This document shows, piece after piece, positions 40,501-48,562 of a stretch of DNA of 64,000 nucleotides (its first letter is position 1; each line of letters begins with the position of its first letter). Under the pieces are notes generated by a model, which saw only the letters and a list, made by a program, of their open reading frames with translations, did no database searches and had not been told where the DNA came from. This DNA is from Actinomycetota bacterium (GTDB taxonomy: Bacteria > Actinomycetota > AC-67), in assembly GCA_041658565.1 (NCBI GenBank), contig JBAZZY010000007.1:1-64000 (forward strand), given 5' to 3'. A program made the position numbers and the translations under genes.

Positions 40501-41967
40501 TCAAAGTAGTTGTCCAATACGCGTGGCGGAGGCTTCCATCACGGCGGCACGTTCCCGCCACGCGGCGTACAAGGAAGGGTAGCCGTCGTCGTCGCGAGGC
40601 GCGACTCGGCGCCCGCGATCGCACATGGCATCCGCTGCCTCTTTCACACCCCCAAAATGGTCCGCCGCTGCCGCGATCGCGGCTCCCAATCCTGAGGAGT
40701 GCTCTTCGTTGGCGACGCGCACCTCCCGCCCGGCGACTCCGGCGAGCGTGGCGACGAAGGTCTCGGCCCGGGATACGCCGCCGCACACCGACAGGGACGC
40801 AGGCTCGCCGCCGGCCTCGGACAGCCAATCGAGGCCGGCGCACGCGCCGAAGGCAATCCCCTCGAACACCGCGCGCGCCACGTCCGGACGCCCCCTGCCG
40901 AGCGCGAGCAGCGGGACCGGGAACTGCCAGCCGCCCATTCGCACCAGCCCGAAATCGGACGCGTTGCTCGGGAAGGAGTCGAAGAAACCGACGCCTCCCG
41001 CCCCTGGGACGCCGTCGGCGGACTCCCGCCCCATCTGATCGGCCGAGATGCCGAGCAACCCTGCCGTCCAATCAACCGCTGCGCCGGACTCTCCGCAGTG
41101 GGCCTCCTGAACGAAGCGACCCGGCGTCGCGTGCGGCGAAGTCCAAAGTCTGCCGGCCGGATCCAAGACCGGCGCATCGACGATCTTCTCGCACAACATG
41201 GTCGTACCAGCCACGACGATGGCATCACCAGGTTCCACTACGCCCATTCCGAGCGCCGCGCACTGCGTGTCCGCCCCCGCCGGAACAACCGGAGTGCCGG
41301 GCAAGAACCCAAAAGCATCGCCTCTCACCGAACCCGCTGCAGTTCCCGGCACCACGATCCGCGGCAACAGGGCAGCCGGTACTTCCAGCGCCGAAATCAG
41401 CTCCGGACTCCAAGCGCCGGCCGACACGTCGTAGACGAGCATCTCGGCAGCCTGCGTCGGGTCGGTGGACACCTCCCCGGTGAGCCGCCACACTACCCAG
41501 TCGCTGAACGAAAGCGCGGCGTGTGCGCGCTCGAAGACCTCCGGTCGGTTGGCGCGGATCCACGCCAGACGTGCCGGGAAATACAGCATCGCGGGCAGAC
41601 GGCCGGCCGTGCGGTAGATCAGCGGCCCATGTTCACGTTCTTGCGCGAGCCCTTCCATAATCGCGCGCCCGTCGGCGTTGGGTCCGCTGAAGATCTCGCG
41701 TCCGTCGGCGTCCAGCAGTACGACTCCGGAACGCTGAGCAGTCACACCTACCGCCGCGATCTCCGTTCGATCGCACGACGACAAGGCCTCGGCGGTTGCC
41801 TCGGCGAGCGCCGCCGAAGCCCGCTCGGGATCGAGCATCGGAAACCCCGACTCGTCGGCTGCGTACGTCCACCGACGAGATCCCAGCGCAACACGGCGTC
41901 CGCCTTGATCCACGACGAGACAACGACACCCGCTGGTAGCGATGTCGATCCCTGCGAACAGGGTCAC
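40501..41967 (-). CDS. FGGY-family carbohydrate kinase
   Basis: 488-residue sugar kinase. FAGIDIATSGCRCLVVD is the phosphate-1 motif, a conserved AVGVTAQRSGVVLLD substrate loop follows, and VFEGIAFGACAGLDWL with SVCGGVSRAETFVATLAGV is the second FGGY signature region. Xylulokinase- and AI-2-kinase-like proteins share this length. It is coupled to the dehydrogenase upstream by a 4-bp overlap and to the aldolase downstream. The sugar is unknown. Confidence 0.9.
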   Translation of the reverse strand: MTLFAGIDIATSGCRCLVVDQGGRRVALGSRRWTYAADESGFPMLDPERASAALAEATAEALSSCDRTEIAAVGVTAQRSGVVLLDADGREIFSGPNADGRAIMEGLAQEREHGPLIYRTAGRLPAMLYFPARLAWIRANRPEVFERAHAALSFSDWVVWRLTGEVSTDPTQAAEMLVYDVSAGAWSPELISALEVPAALLPRIVVPGTAAGSVRGDAFGFLPGTPVVPAGADTQCAALGMGVVEPGDAIVVAGTTMLCEKIVDAPVLDPAGRLWTSPHATPGRFVQEAHCGESGAAVDWTAGLLGISADQMGRESADGVPGAGGVGFFDSFPSNASDFGLVRMGGWQFPVPLLALGRGRPDVARAVFEGIAFGACAGLDWLSEAGGEPASLSVCGGVSRAETFVATLAGVAGREVRVANEEHSSGLGAAIAAAADHFGGVKEAADAMCDRGRRVAPRDDDGYPSLYAAWRERAAVMEASATRIGQLL

Positions 41968-42959
41968 GCCTGCTGCGCTGCCTCAGGATTGACGACCGAG
42001 TCCGGCATCCCGCCGGCAAGGACGTCACGGATCCCTTCAGCGATCTGCGAAGTGTGGTTCTGGATCGTCTCGATGGTCGCACCGCCGATGTGCGGCGTCA
42101 GCACGACGTTCGGCATCGACACCAGCGGATGATCCGGTGCCAGGTACTCGTGCTCGAAGTGGTCCAAGGCGGCTCCGGCAAAGCGGCCGTCGCGAAGCGC
42201 CGCCAAGAGCGGCTCCTCCTGGGCGATGCCGTAGCGCGCTGTGTTGACGTAGTAGGAACCGGGGCGCACGCGCGCAAACTCCGCCTCCCCGATCATCCCG
42301 CGCGTTGCCGCGTTCAACGGAGCGTGCACGCTGATGATGTCGGAGGCCTCCATCAGGTCACCGAGGTCGGCAATGGGCTCGATTCCGAGGGCACGGACGT
42401 CCTCGGCGGGAACGAAGGGATCGTAGGCAAGAACGCGCGAACCGGTGGCCTGCAGGATCTTGGCGACCACGCGAGCGACCGCACCGAGGCCGACTAGACC
42501 GACGGTTGAACCGGCGAGTTCGTGGCCCTTGTAGCGCTGCTGCGGAATGCGACCGTCGACGACCCAACGCCCGGCACGAATGTCGTCGTCGGCGGCGACG
42601 ATCGAGCGGAGCAGGGAGTACATGAATCCGATGGTCAGTTCCGCCACCGCGACCGCATTGCGGCCGGGAGTGCGAATGACGACGATGCCGTTGCGCGTCG
42701 CGGCGGCGACGTCAACGTTGTTGGGGTCGCCTCGGCAGACACCGAGGAACCGAAGACTCGACCCGTCGAGCACTTCGGCCGACAGGAAATCGGCCTCGAC
42801 TATCAGGATCTCTACGCCCTCGAGCCTGGGAATGAGTTCATGGGCGGCGTGCAGCTTGATGGGAACCTGGTCGATCCAGGGATCTACGGTGACCTCGCCA
42901 AGCGACTCGAGAATCTTGAGTCCGGGGCCGGCGAGCGGGGCTAGCGACAGGATCTTCAT
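41964..42959 (-). CDS. D-isomer-specific 2-hydroxyacid dehydrogenase
   Basis: 331-residue NAD(P)-dependent dehydrogenase of the phosphoglycerate/glycerate dehydrogenase type. The nucleotide-binding GLVGLGAVARVVA (154-166) has Ala in place of the third glycine. Catalytic residues fit R242 (NTARYG), E269 (DHFEHE) and H290 (LTPHIGG). No C-terminal ACT domain is present, so it is not a full SerA. In this operon it probably oxidises or reduces a hydroxy acid related to the aldolase product. Confidence 0.9.
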   Translation of the reverse strand: MKILSLAPLAGPGLKILESLGEVTVDPWIDQVPIKLHAAHELIPRLEGVEILIVEADFLSAEVLDGSSLRFLGVCRGDPNNVDVAAATRNGIVVIRTPGRNAVAVAELTIGFMYSLLRSIVAADDDIRAGRWVVDGRIPQQRYKGHELAGSTVGLVGLGAVARVVAKILQATGSRVLAYDPFVPAEDVRALGIEPIADLGDLMEASDIISVHAPLNAATRGMIGEAEFARVRPGSYYVNTARYGIAQEEPLLAALRDGRFAGAALDHFEHEYLAPDHPLVSMPNVVLTPHIGGATIETIQNHTSQIAEGIRDVLAGGMPDSVVNPEAAQQA

Positions 42960-42970
42960 AGCGCGGCAGT

Positions 42971-43552
42971 TTACCGGGTCGGCGAATCGGTCGTGTCGGC
43001 AGGCCGATGTGCCGCCTGCCGGTCGACGGCAAAGGCGATACACGAATCCCGCATAAGCGGCAGGGTCTTGAGCAACGCGCGCCGCATCCGATCGTCGATG
43101 TCGCGGGGCATGTCGTGGCCTATCGAAATGCGGTACACGTGAAACGCCGCCGCCAGCATGTCCGAAAGGTGAATGCAGCCGTCCGCGCGGGGAATGCGAT
43201 CGCGAAGCAGACTCCGAATCCCGGGCGCCAAGATGTTGGCTCCGACCAGGGAATCCAGGGAGTCCAGCGCGCGCGGGCACACGGCGTAGGGCGCGCGCGC
43301 GATCTGCCCCGCCGAGGCGAGAATCGTGCCGCTCGGGTCCAGCCGCACCGCGACGCGGATTGAGTGGAAGTCGTCGTCCAGTTCGCAGATCAGGGTCGAC
43401 CCGCCGTCATGCCGGTGCACCCGAGTTCGCACGTCACGGGCAAAGCGCGCCGGTTCCCGACCGACCCCCGCCGCAAGCCGCTCGTACTCCGCCGAAACTC
43501 CGGCGGAGCTTTCCGACGCGTCCGTCCATCGCGGTTCGAATTGTCCGTCCAT
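42971..43552 (-). CDS. DUF2889-domain protein
   Basis: 193-residue protein with the DUF2889 layout: RTRVHRHDGGSTLICELDDDFHSIRVAVRLDPSGTILASAGQIARAPYAVCPRA in pieces, then a helical half. It is probably cytoplasmic. It is first in an operon with the dehydrogenase, FGGY kinase and aldolase (11-bp gap to the next gene), linking this unknown domain to sugar-acid breakdown here. The ATG at 43552 is preceded by GGTGGGA. No catalytic residues are known for the family. Confidence 0.82.
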   Translation of the reverse strand: MDGQFEPRWTDASESSAGVSAEYERLAAGVGREPARFARDVRTRVHRHDGGSTLICELDDDFHSIRVAVRLDPSGTILASAGQIARAPYAVCPRALDSLDSLVGANILAPGIRSLLRDRIPRADGCIHLSDMLAAAFHVYRISIGHDMPRDIDDRMRRALLKTLPLMRDSCIAFAVDRQAAHRPADTTDSPTR

Positions 43553-43676
43553 TCCCACCCGTCCTTCTGTATTCAGGCCGGCCGATGGTAGCGTGCCGGG
43601 CCGTGCGCGCGGCAGGCAGGACCCGACGCGCGCACGTCGAAGTGAATGCCCGAGAGCCGACGCACGGGAGGACGTA

Positions 43677-45041
43677 ATGCGAAACCGAATGCTCGCGCTG
43701 GTCGCGCTGGTCGCCGTGATCGCCACAACCGCGATCGCTCCGGCACAAGGCAACGACTACAGCGACCCGGACTACGCCGCCACCGACCTCAAGAACATGC
43801 AGCAGTCGATGGGACGCAACGGCGAGCAAGTGAGCGATCCCGAGTTCTTCCTCCGCGTGCAGCAGGAGACGACCCAGCATCACACCGAGGCGCTCCTGGC
43901 ACAGTTGCTTGACCCGACACACCCGGCGATCACCCCAGGAACCTTGGCCCCGGGGTGGGACACTGCGAACCCCGACTACTGGACGAAGTACCGCGAGATG
44001 AAGGCCGCGAACTTGGTTCGCGACGTCAAGTTCCGCGCGCGCACCGGCGCCGTGCTCAAGGGTCAGGTATGGCGTCCCGAGGGAACCGGACCGTTCCCGG
44101 TGATTTCGATCACGCCGGGAAGCGTTCAGGCGACGGCAACGATGTACTGGTGGGCGGCCGAGAACTTCGCCGAGCGCGGATACATGGTGTTCACGTTCGA
44201 TGCCCAGGGTCAGGGCAGTTCCGAGACCTTCGGCCATGAAGACGACGACAGCGAGACGCCCACAGATGAAGGATTCCCCTCGCAGCAGGACATCGGTTTC
44301 CTGCACGCGACCGTCGACGCGGTCTCGTTCCTGCTGTCGACCCCGGACCTGCACTACAAGAACGCGTACGAGGAGAAGGACGCAGCCGCCCACAACGACA
44401 TCTTCAATCCCTTCTGGGACCAGGTGCAGTACCTGCCCGACGACAAAGCGAACATCGGCCTGGCCGGGCATTCCTACGGAGCCCAGGGCGTCAGTTTCGC
44501 GCAGGACCCCGCGTACAACACGGAAAACGTCGGCCACATCCGCACCGTCGTGGCGTGGGACAACCTCAATGCCGACTACACGCCGCACGTTCCTGCGATG
44601 GGGCAGAACGCCGAGTCCTTCGTGCAGCCCTCCTTCAACCCTCAACGGCCCGATCCTGAATCCAAGAAGACCGCGTTCGAGAAGTGGCGCGCGGCCGGAA
44701 TCGACACCATGCAAGTCGCGACGCGCGCGGCGACGCACATGGAGTGGGCCTACGTCCCTTACGCGGTCGCGGCATCGAGTTGGGGCAACGCCATAGTCGA
44801 TCACTACACGTGGGCGTGGTTCGATAAGTACCTGAAGAACGACCCCGACGCCGACGCGCGCCTTCTGACCAAGGCATACACGGCGCCCAGCAACGCGAGC
44901 TGCGGCGGCGAGGCGAACTGCTACTCGATCTACTACAAGAACGCGTACGCGTTCAAGAACTTGGATCGCACAGCGGACTACTACTGCGACGACGTCGCAC
45001 ACATCGTGAACTCGGACCCCTGCGCAGACACAGACTCCTGA
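43677..45041 (+). CDS. secreted alpha/beta hydrolase (dienelactone-hydrolase-like fold)
   Basis: 454-residue exported enzyme with signal peptide (LALVALVAVIATTAIAPAQG). A helical lead (residues 25-90) precedes the hydrolase core: VWRPEGTGPFPVISITPGS, FTFDAQGQGSSE, nucleophile in LAGHSYGAQGVSF, and acid/histidine region in the C-terminal third with HMEWAY. Two to three cysteine pairs near the C-terminus suggest disulfides. GGGAGG precedes the ATG. Similar secreted proteins are common in Actinobacteria; substrate unknown. Confidence 0.8.
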   Translation: MRNRMLALVALVAVIATTAIAPAQGNDYSDPDYAATDLKNMQQSMGRNGEQVSDPEFFLRVQQETTQHHTEALLAQLLDPTHPAITPGTLAPGWDTANPDYWTKYREMKAANLVRDVKFRARTGAVLKGQVWRPEGTGPFPVISITPGSVQATATMYWWAAENFAERGYMVFTFDAQGQGSSETFGHEDDDSETPTDEGFPSQQDIGFLHATVDAVSFLLSTPDLHYKNAYEEKDAAAHNDIFNPFWDQVQYLPDDKANIGLAGHSYGAQGVSFAQDPAYNTENVGHIRTVVAWDNLNADYTPHVPAMGQNAESFVQPSFNPQRPDPESKKTAFEKWRAAGIDTMQVATRAATHMEWAYVPYAVAASSWGNAIVDHYTWAWFDKYLKNDPDADARLLTKAYTAPSNASCGGEANCYSIYYKNAYAFKNLDRTADYYCDDVAHIVNSDPCADTDS

Positions 45042-45061
45042 TACAGGGCTCTTCCGGCTGG

Positions 45062-45067
45062 TATACA
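45062..45067 (+). promoter_or_regulatory. -10 box of a leaderless promoter (peptidase E)
   Basis: TATACA, 6 nt before the GTG at 45074 and with no ribosome-binding site. Confidence 0.5.
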
Positions 45068-45073
45068 AGCGGC

Positions 45074-45781
45074 GTGAGAACGCCGCGCCCGACCATCGTC
45101 GCCGTCGGTGGACTGCGACCGCACGCCGCAGCGGTTCACCCGATCCTGGATTACGTGCTGAACCTGTGCGGAGTGGCCCGCCCCAGGGTGTGTTTCCTGC
45201 CGACCGCGAGCGGCGACGCGCTGGAAGCGATCGTGACGTTCCATGATCGTTTTCCGGCCGTACGTTGCGAACCAACGTACGTGTCGTTGTTTCGGCGCAC
45301 GATCGATGACCTACGCGCGCACCTGCTCGCGCAAGACGTGATCTTCGTCGGCGGGGGGAATACGGCCAACCTTTTGGCCGTCTGGCGCGCGCACGGCCTC
45401 GACGCGATCCTGCGTGAAGCATGGGAAACCGGCATCGTGCTTGCCGGCGGCAGCGCCGGCTCGCTGTGTTGGTTCGAGTGCGGCACGACGGACTCGTTCA
45501 ACCTCGACCGGCTCGCGCCGCTCCACGACGGGCTGGGGTTCCTGCCCGGCAGTCACTGCCCGCACTACGACGGCGAGGTGCAGCGTCGGCCCCTGTACCA
45601 CGCCCTGATCGCGGATGGATTCCCCGAAGGCTACGCCGTCGACGACGACGCCGCGATCCGCTTCGACGGAACTTCGCCGGCCGAGGTCGTCAGCGCGCGC
45701 GGCGGAGCGACCGCATACCACGTTGCGCGCGCCGAGGATGAGGTCGTCGAGACCCCGCTGCGCGCGCGCCTCCTCGGCTGA
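45074..45781 (+). CDS. S51-family peptidase (peptidase E / cyanophycinase-like)
   Basis: 235-residue protein. IVAVGGL, VIFVGGGNTANLLAVW and the nucleophile elbow VLAGGSAGSLCWF (S127) are typical of peptidase E and related dipeptidases hydrolysing Asp-X. LPGSHCPHYDGE has the histidine. No signal peptide. The GTG at 45074 is 6 nt after TATACA, so it is probably leaderless. The gene lies alone between a secreted hydrolase and an acyl-CoA dehydrogenase operon. Confidence 0.87.
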   Translation: MRTPRPTIVAVGGLRPHAAAVHPILDYVLNLCGVARPRVCFLPTASGDALEAIVTFHDRFPAVRCEPTYVSLFRRTIDDLRAHLLAQDVIFVGGGNTANLLAVWRAHGLDAILREAWETGIVLAGGSAGSLCWFECGTTDSFNLDRLAPLHDGLGFLPGSHCPHYDGEVQRRPLYHALIADGFPEGYAVDDDAAIRFDGTSPAEVVSARGGATAYHVARAEDEVVETPLRARLLG

Positions 45782-45808
45782 GGCGCGCGCCGGACCCACC
45801 CGGAACCG

Positions 45809-46960
45809 CTAAGACCTCGCGATGATCATGCGCTGGATTTCGCTCGATCCACCGGCAATGCGCATCACGCGCACCAGGCGATACAGCCGCTCGACGACGT
45901 TGCCCTTCATGTAGCCGGCACCACCGAAGATCTGAACCGCGCGGTCCGCGACGCGCCCGACCATCTCGGTGGCAAACAGCTTCACCATCGAGATCTCCTT
46001 GAAGACATCCTCTCCTGCATCGGCCCGCTGAGCGGCGTCGTAACACATTGCCCTCGCGGCATAGATCTCCGTCTCGGAGTCGGCGATCATCCACTGGATG
46101 GCCTGGTTGTTGTAGATCGGCTTTCCGAAGGCGATCCGATCCTTGGCGTATTCCTTGGCGTGCTTGAGTGCCAGTTCCGCCATCCCGATCGACAGGGACG
46201 CCATCGTCAAGCGTTCGTTCCCGAGGAACTGCATCGCGTAGTAGAAGGCCTTGCCGGCTTCACCGAGCAAACTCGACTCGGGCACGAACGCGTCGTCGAA
46301 GAAGACCTCGGACTGGATGTCGTCCCCACCCATCGAGTGCTGGATCTGGCCGATGCGATACGCATCCTTGTCCACCAGGAACATCGAGTAGCCGCCGCCC
46401 TCTTCACCTTCGACGCGCGCCATCACCTGCAGGAAGTCGGCGAAGGGAGCGTTGGAAATGAAGTGCTTGGACCCGTTGAGGATGAACCCGCCTTCGACCC
46501 TGCGAGCCATCGTGCGAATCGCCGCCAGGTCGCTGCCCGCATCGGGTTCGGTAAGCGCGATGCCGGTCGTCTTCTCACCGCGCATGAGCGGCAGGAGGTA
46601 CTTCTCACGCTGCTCGGGGGTGGAGAGCGTCCCGATCATCTTGTTGGGACCGAAGGGCAACTCCCCCAACATCATCATGCACAGGTGGCTGTTGCCGCGC
46701 GCCACCTCCTCGCGGACCAGGCACATCTCGTACTCGCCGATGCCTTGGCCGCCGACCTCTTCGGGCATGAACATCGCGAAGAACCCGGCCTCAATCGACT
46801 TGAACATGACATCTTTGCAGATGTCGAACACCTCTTGGTCGACCTCGCCGCGCGCGAGAAGGTCGCGGTGCTTTTCTTCGAGCGGATGCACTTCGCGCTC
46901 AATGAACATCTTGATGGCCGCGACGAGTTCGCGGATTTCCGGCTGAATGTTGTGGTGCAT
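45809..46960 (-). CDS. acyl-CoA dehydrogenase, second subunit of a pair
   Basis: 383-residue dehydrogenase. The signatures GIALTEPDAGSDL and QIFGGAGYMKGN are present. At the C-terminal position where short-chain enzymes have the catalytic Glu it reads MRIAGGSSEIQ (Gly). A glutamate in the LGNERLTMA segment matches the alternative catalytic site of isovaleryl/long-chain-type enzymes. It starts directly after the TAG of the preceding dehydrogenase gene. The pair may form a heteromer, as ChsE1-ChsE2 do in mycobacterial cholesterol breakdown. Confidence 0.9.
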   Translation of the reverse strand: MHHNIQPEIRELVAAIKMFIEREVHPLEEKHRDLLARGEVDQEVFDICKDVMFKSIEAGFFAMFMPEEVGGQGIGEYEMCLVREEVARGNSHLCMMMLGELPFGPNKMIGTLSTPEQREKYLLPLMRGEKTTGIALTEPDAGSDLAAIRTMARRVEGGFILNGSKHFISNAPFADFLQVMARVEGEEGGGYSMFLVDKDAYRIGQIQHSMGGDDIQSEVFFDDAFVPESSLLGEAGKAFYYAMQFLGNERLTMASLSIGMAELALKHAKEYAKDRIAFGKPIYNNQAIQWMIADSETEIYAARAMCYDAAQRADAGEDVFKEISMVKLFATEMVGRVADRAVQIFGGAGYMKGNVVERLYRLVRVMRIAGGSSEIQRMIIARS

Positions 46961-48115
46961 CTAGATCAACCCCAGTTCTCTTCCGATGATCAGCCGCTGG
47001 ATCTGGTTCGTCCCGCCGCCGATCGGACCGAGCAGCGAGTCCCGAACGAATCGCTGCATATCGAACTCACGCAAGTAGCCGTAGCCGCCCATGACCTGCA
47101 TCCCGTCGATGCAGACCTTTCGCGCGGTTTCAGTCGTGTAGACCTTTGCTTGCGACGCCGCGAGGTTCACGCCGGGCATGTCGTTGGACTTCAGCCACGC
47201 GGCGTAGTACGTGATGAACCTCGAGGTCTGCACGCCGATCGTCATGTCGGCCAGGATCTGCATGATCATCTGGTACGAGCCGATCTTCTTGCCGAACTGC
47301 TTGCGCTCCTTGGCGTAGCGGAGCGCGTCGTCGGTGGCGCGCGCCGCAATCCCGAGGAACTGCGCCGAGATCATGATGCGCTCGAGGTCGAGCTGCCTCA
47401 TCAGTTGAATCCAACCCTGATTGAACATCTCGGGTCCGCCCATGATGTTTTCCCTGGGCACGCGCACATCGTCGAGGAAGACCTCGAAGGCGCCGATGAG
47501 TTCGGATCCGATCTTTCCGAGCCGGCGGTAGCGAATACCCGGCGTGTCCATCGGGACCATGAAGATGGTCATCCCGCCGTACTCGCCACCGGGAGCGGTG
47601 TTGGTCGCAATCATCATGTGTGTCGCGACGTCTACACCCGAGATCATGGTCTTCTGGCCGTTGATCACGAAGTCGTCGCCGTCGGCCACCGCGCGCGCCT
47701 CGATATGTACGGCGTCGGATCCGGCGTTGGGCTCGGTCAGAGCAAAACAACCACGAACCTCGCCGCGCGCGATGCGCGGCAGCCATTCGACCTTCTGCTC
47801 TTCAGAACCGTTCAAGTTGATCATCTCGCCGGCGAAGAATGCCGGCAGGATGAACACCGACGCGACAGCGGCGCTGCCGTACGCAAGTTCCTCCGCAGCG
47901 ATGACGAACTCCATCACTCCGCCGCCGGAGCCCCCGTACTTCTCAGCGAACGGCAGACCGAGCAGACCGGTCTCGACAACCTTCGGCGTTAGTTCAATCG
48001 GGTAGCGCTGCTCGTCGTCCAGACGGCGATCCAGATCCGGCGGGCACTCACGCTTGATGAAGTCGCGAATCATCTCGCGAAAGGCTTCCTGTTCCTTCGT
48101 AAAGCTGAAATCCAT
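46961..48115 (-). CDS. acyl-CoA dehydrogenase, first subunit of a pair
   Basis: 384-residue dehydrogenase. CFALTEPNAGSD and QVMGGYGYLREF are the family signatures. The C-terminal position of the classical base reads LGPIGGGTNQIQ (Gly), while LDLERIMISAQ offers the glutamate used in isovaleryl-CoA-type enzymes. The sequence differs clearly from the dehydrogenase at 7.3 kb and from its partner at 45.8 kb. It lies 8 bp downstream of the DUF35 gene in one operon. Confidence 0.91.
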   Translation of the reverse strand: MDFSFTKEQEAFREMIRDFIKRECPPDLDRRLDDEQRYPIELTPKVVETGLLGLPFAEKYGGSGGGVMEFVIAAEELAYGSAAVASVFILPAFFAGEMINLNGSEEQKVEWLPRIARGEVRGCFALTEPNAGSDAVHIEARAVADGDDFVINGQKTMISGVDVATHMMIATNTAPGGEYGGMTIFMVPMDTPGIRYRRLGKIGSELIGAFEVFLDDVRVPRENIMGGPEMFNQGWIQLMRQLDLERIMISAQFLGIAARATDDALRYAKERKQFGKKIGSYQMIMQILADMTIGVQTSRFITYYAAWLKSNDMPGVNLAASQAKVYTTETARKVCIDGMQVMGGYGYLREFDMQRFVRDSLLGPIGGGTNQIQRLIIGRELGLI

Positions 48116-48123
48116 TGGCTCTC

Positions 48124-48561
48124 CTATTCAGGACGGAACTTCGGGAGTGCGAGCGGGGTGTGGAACGCGTCTTCGATGGGCTCGTCGAACCACACGCGAA
48201 CCGGCATTCCGATTCGAACTTCTTCCACTGCGACGTCGGTGACGTTGCTGGTCAAGATGGGACCTTCGTCCAAGCGGATGTCGGCAAGGACGTACGGAAC
48301 CCGGTCTGCGAAGGACGGATGAAACGCGTGACGCACGACCGTAAAACTGAACACGGTCCCACAACCGGAGACGGCTTCCCAGACGAGATCCCGCGACCAG
48401 CATGACGAACAGCAAGGTCCGCCCGGGAGTTGGCGCGCGCCACAGGCCGTGCATCTCTGCACGCGAAGTTCGCCGACCAGCGTGCCCTCCCAGAACCCAC
48501 GCGTCTCTTCGATCACCACGGGCGTCGTTCCCACGACGAGTTCGGTCATGGTGTGGGACAT
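48124..48561 (-). CDS. DUF35 OB-fold/zinc-ribbon protein (ChsH2- or thiolase-partner-like)
   Basis: 145-residue protein. A zinc ribbon with two CxxC pairs (C37/C40 and C51/C54) is followed by an OB-fold (GCGTVFSFTVVRHAFHPSF, YVLADIRLDEGPILTSNV). DUF35 proteins bind the SCP2-type thiolase or aldolase encoded beside them and channel CoA esters. In mycobacteria the matching domain is fused to a MaoC hydratase (ChsH2); here it is alone. It sits 1 bp after the thiolase gene. ATGs at 48561 and 48549 are both possible. Confidence 0.9.
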   Translation of the reverse strand: MSHTMTELVVGTTPVVIEETRGFWEGTLVGELRVQRCTACGARQLPGGPCCSSCWSRDLVWEAVSGCGTVFSFTVVRHAFHPSFADRVPYVLADIRLDEGPILTSNVTDVAVEEVRIGMPVRVWFDEPIEDAFHTPLALPKFRPE

Positions 48562-48562
48562 C

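Noticed and set aside
43434..45422. 662-codon minus-strand frame
   Set aside because: Antisense to the secreted hydrolase. No start signal or family motif.
46160..47992. 610-codon plus-strand open frame
   Set aside because: It is the reverse complement of two acyl-CoA dehydrogenase genes. Its His/Asp/Val-rich composition is an artefact of GC-rich codon use.
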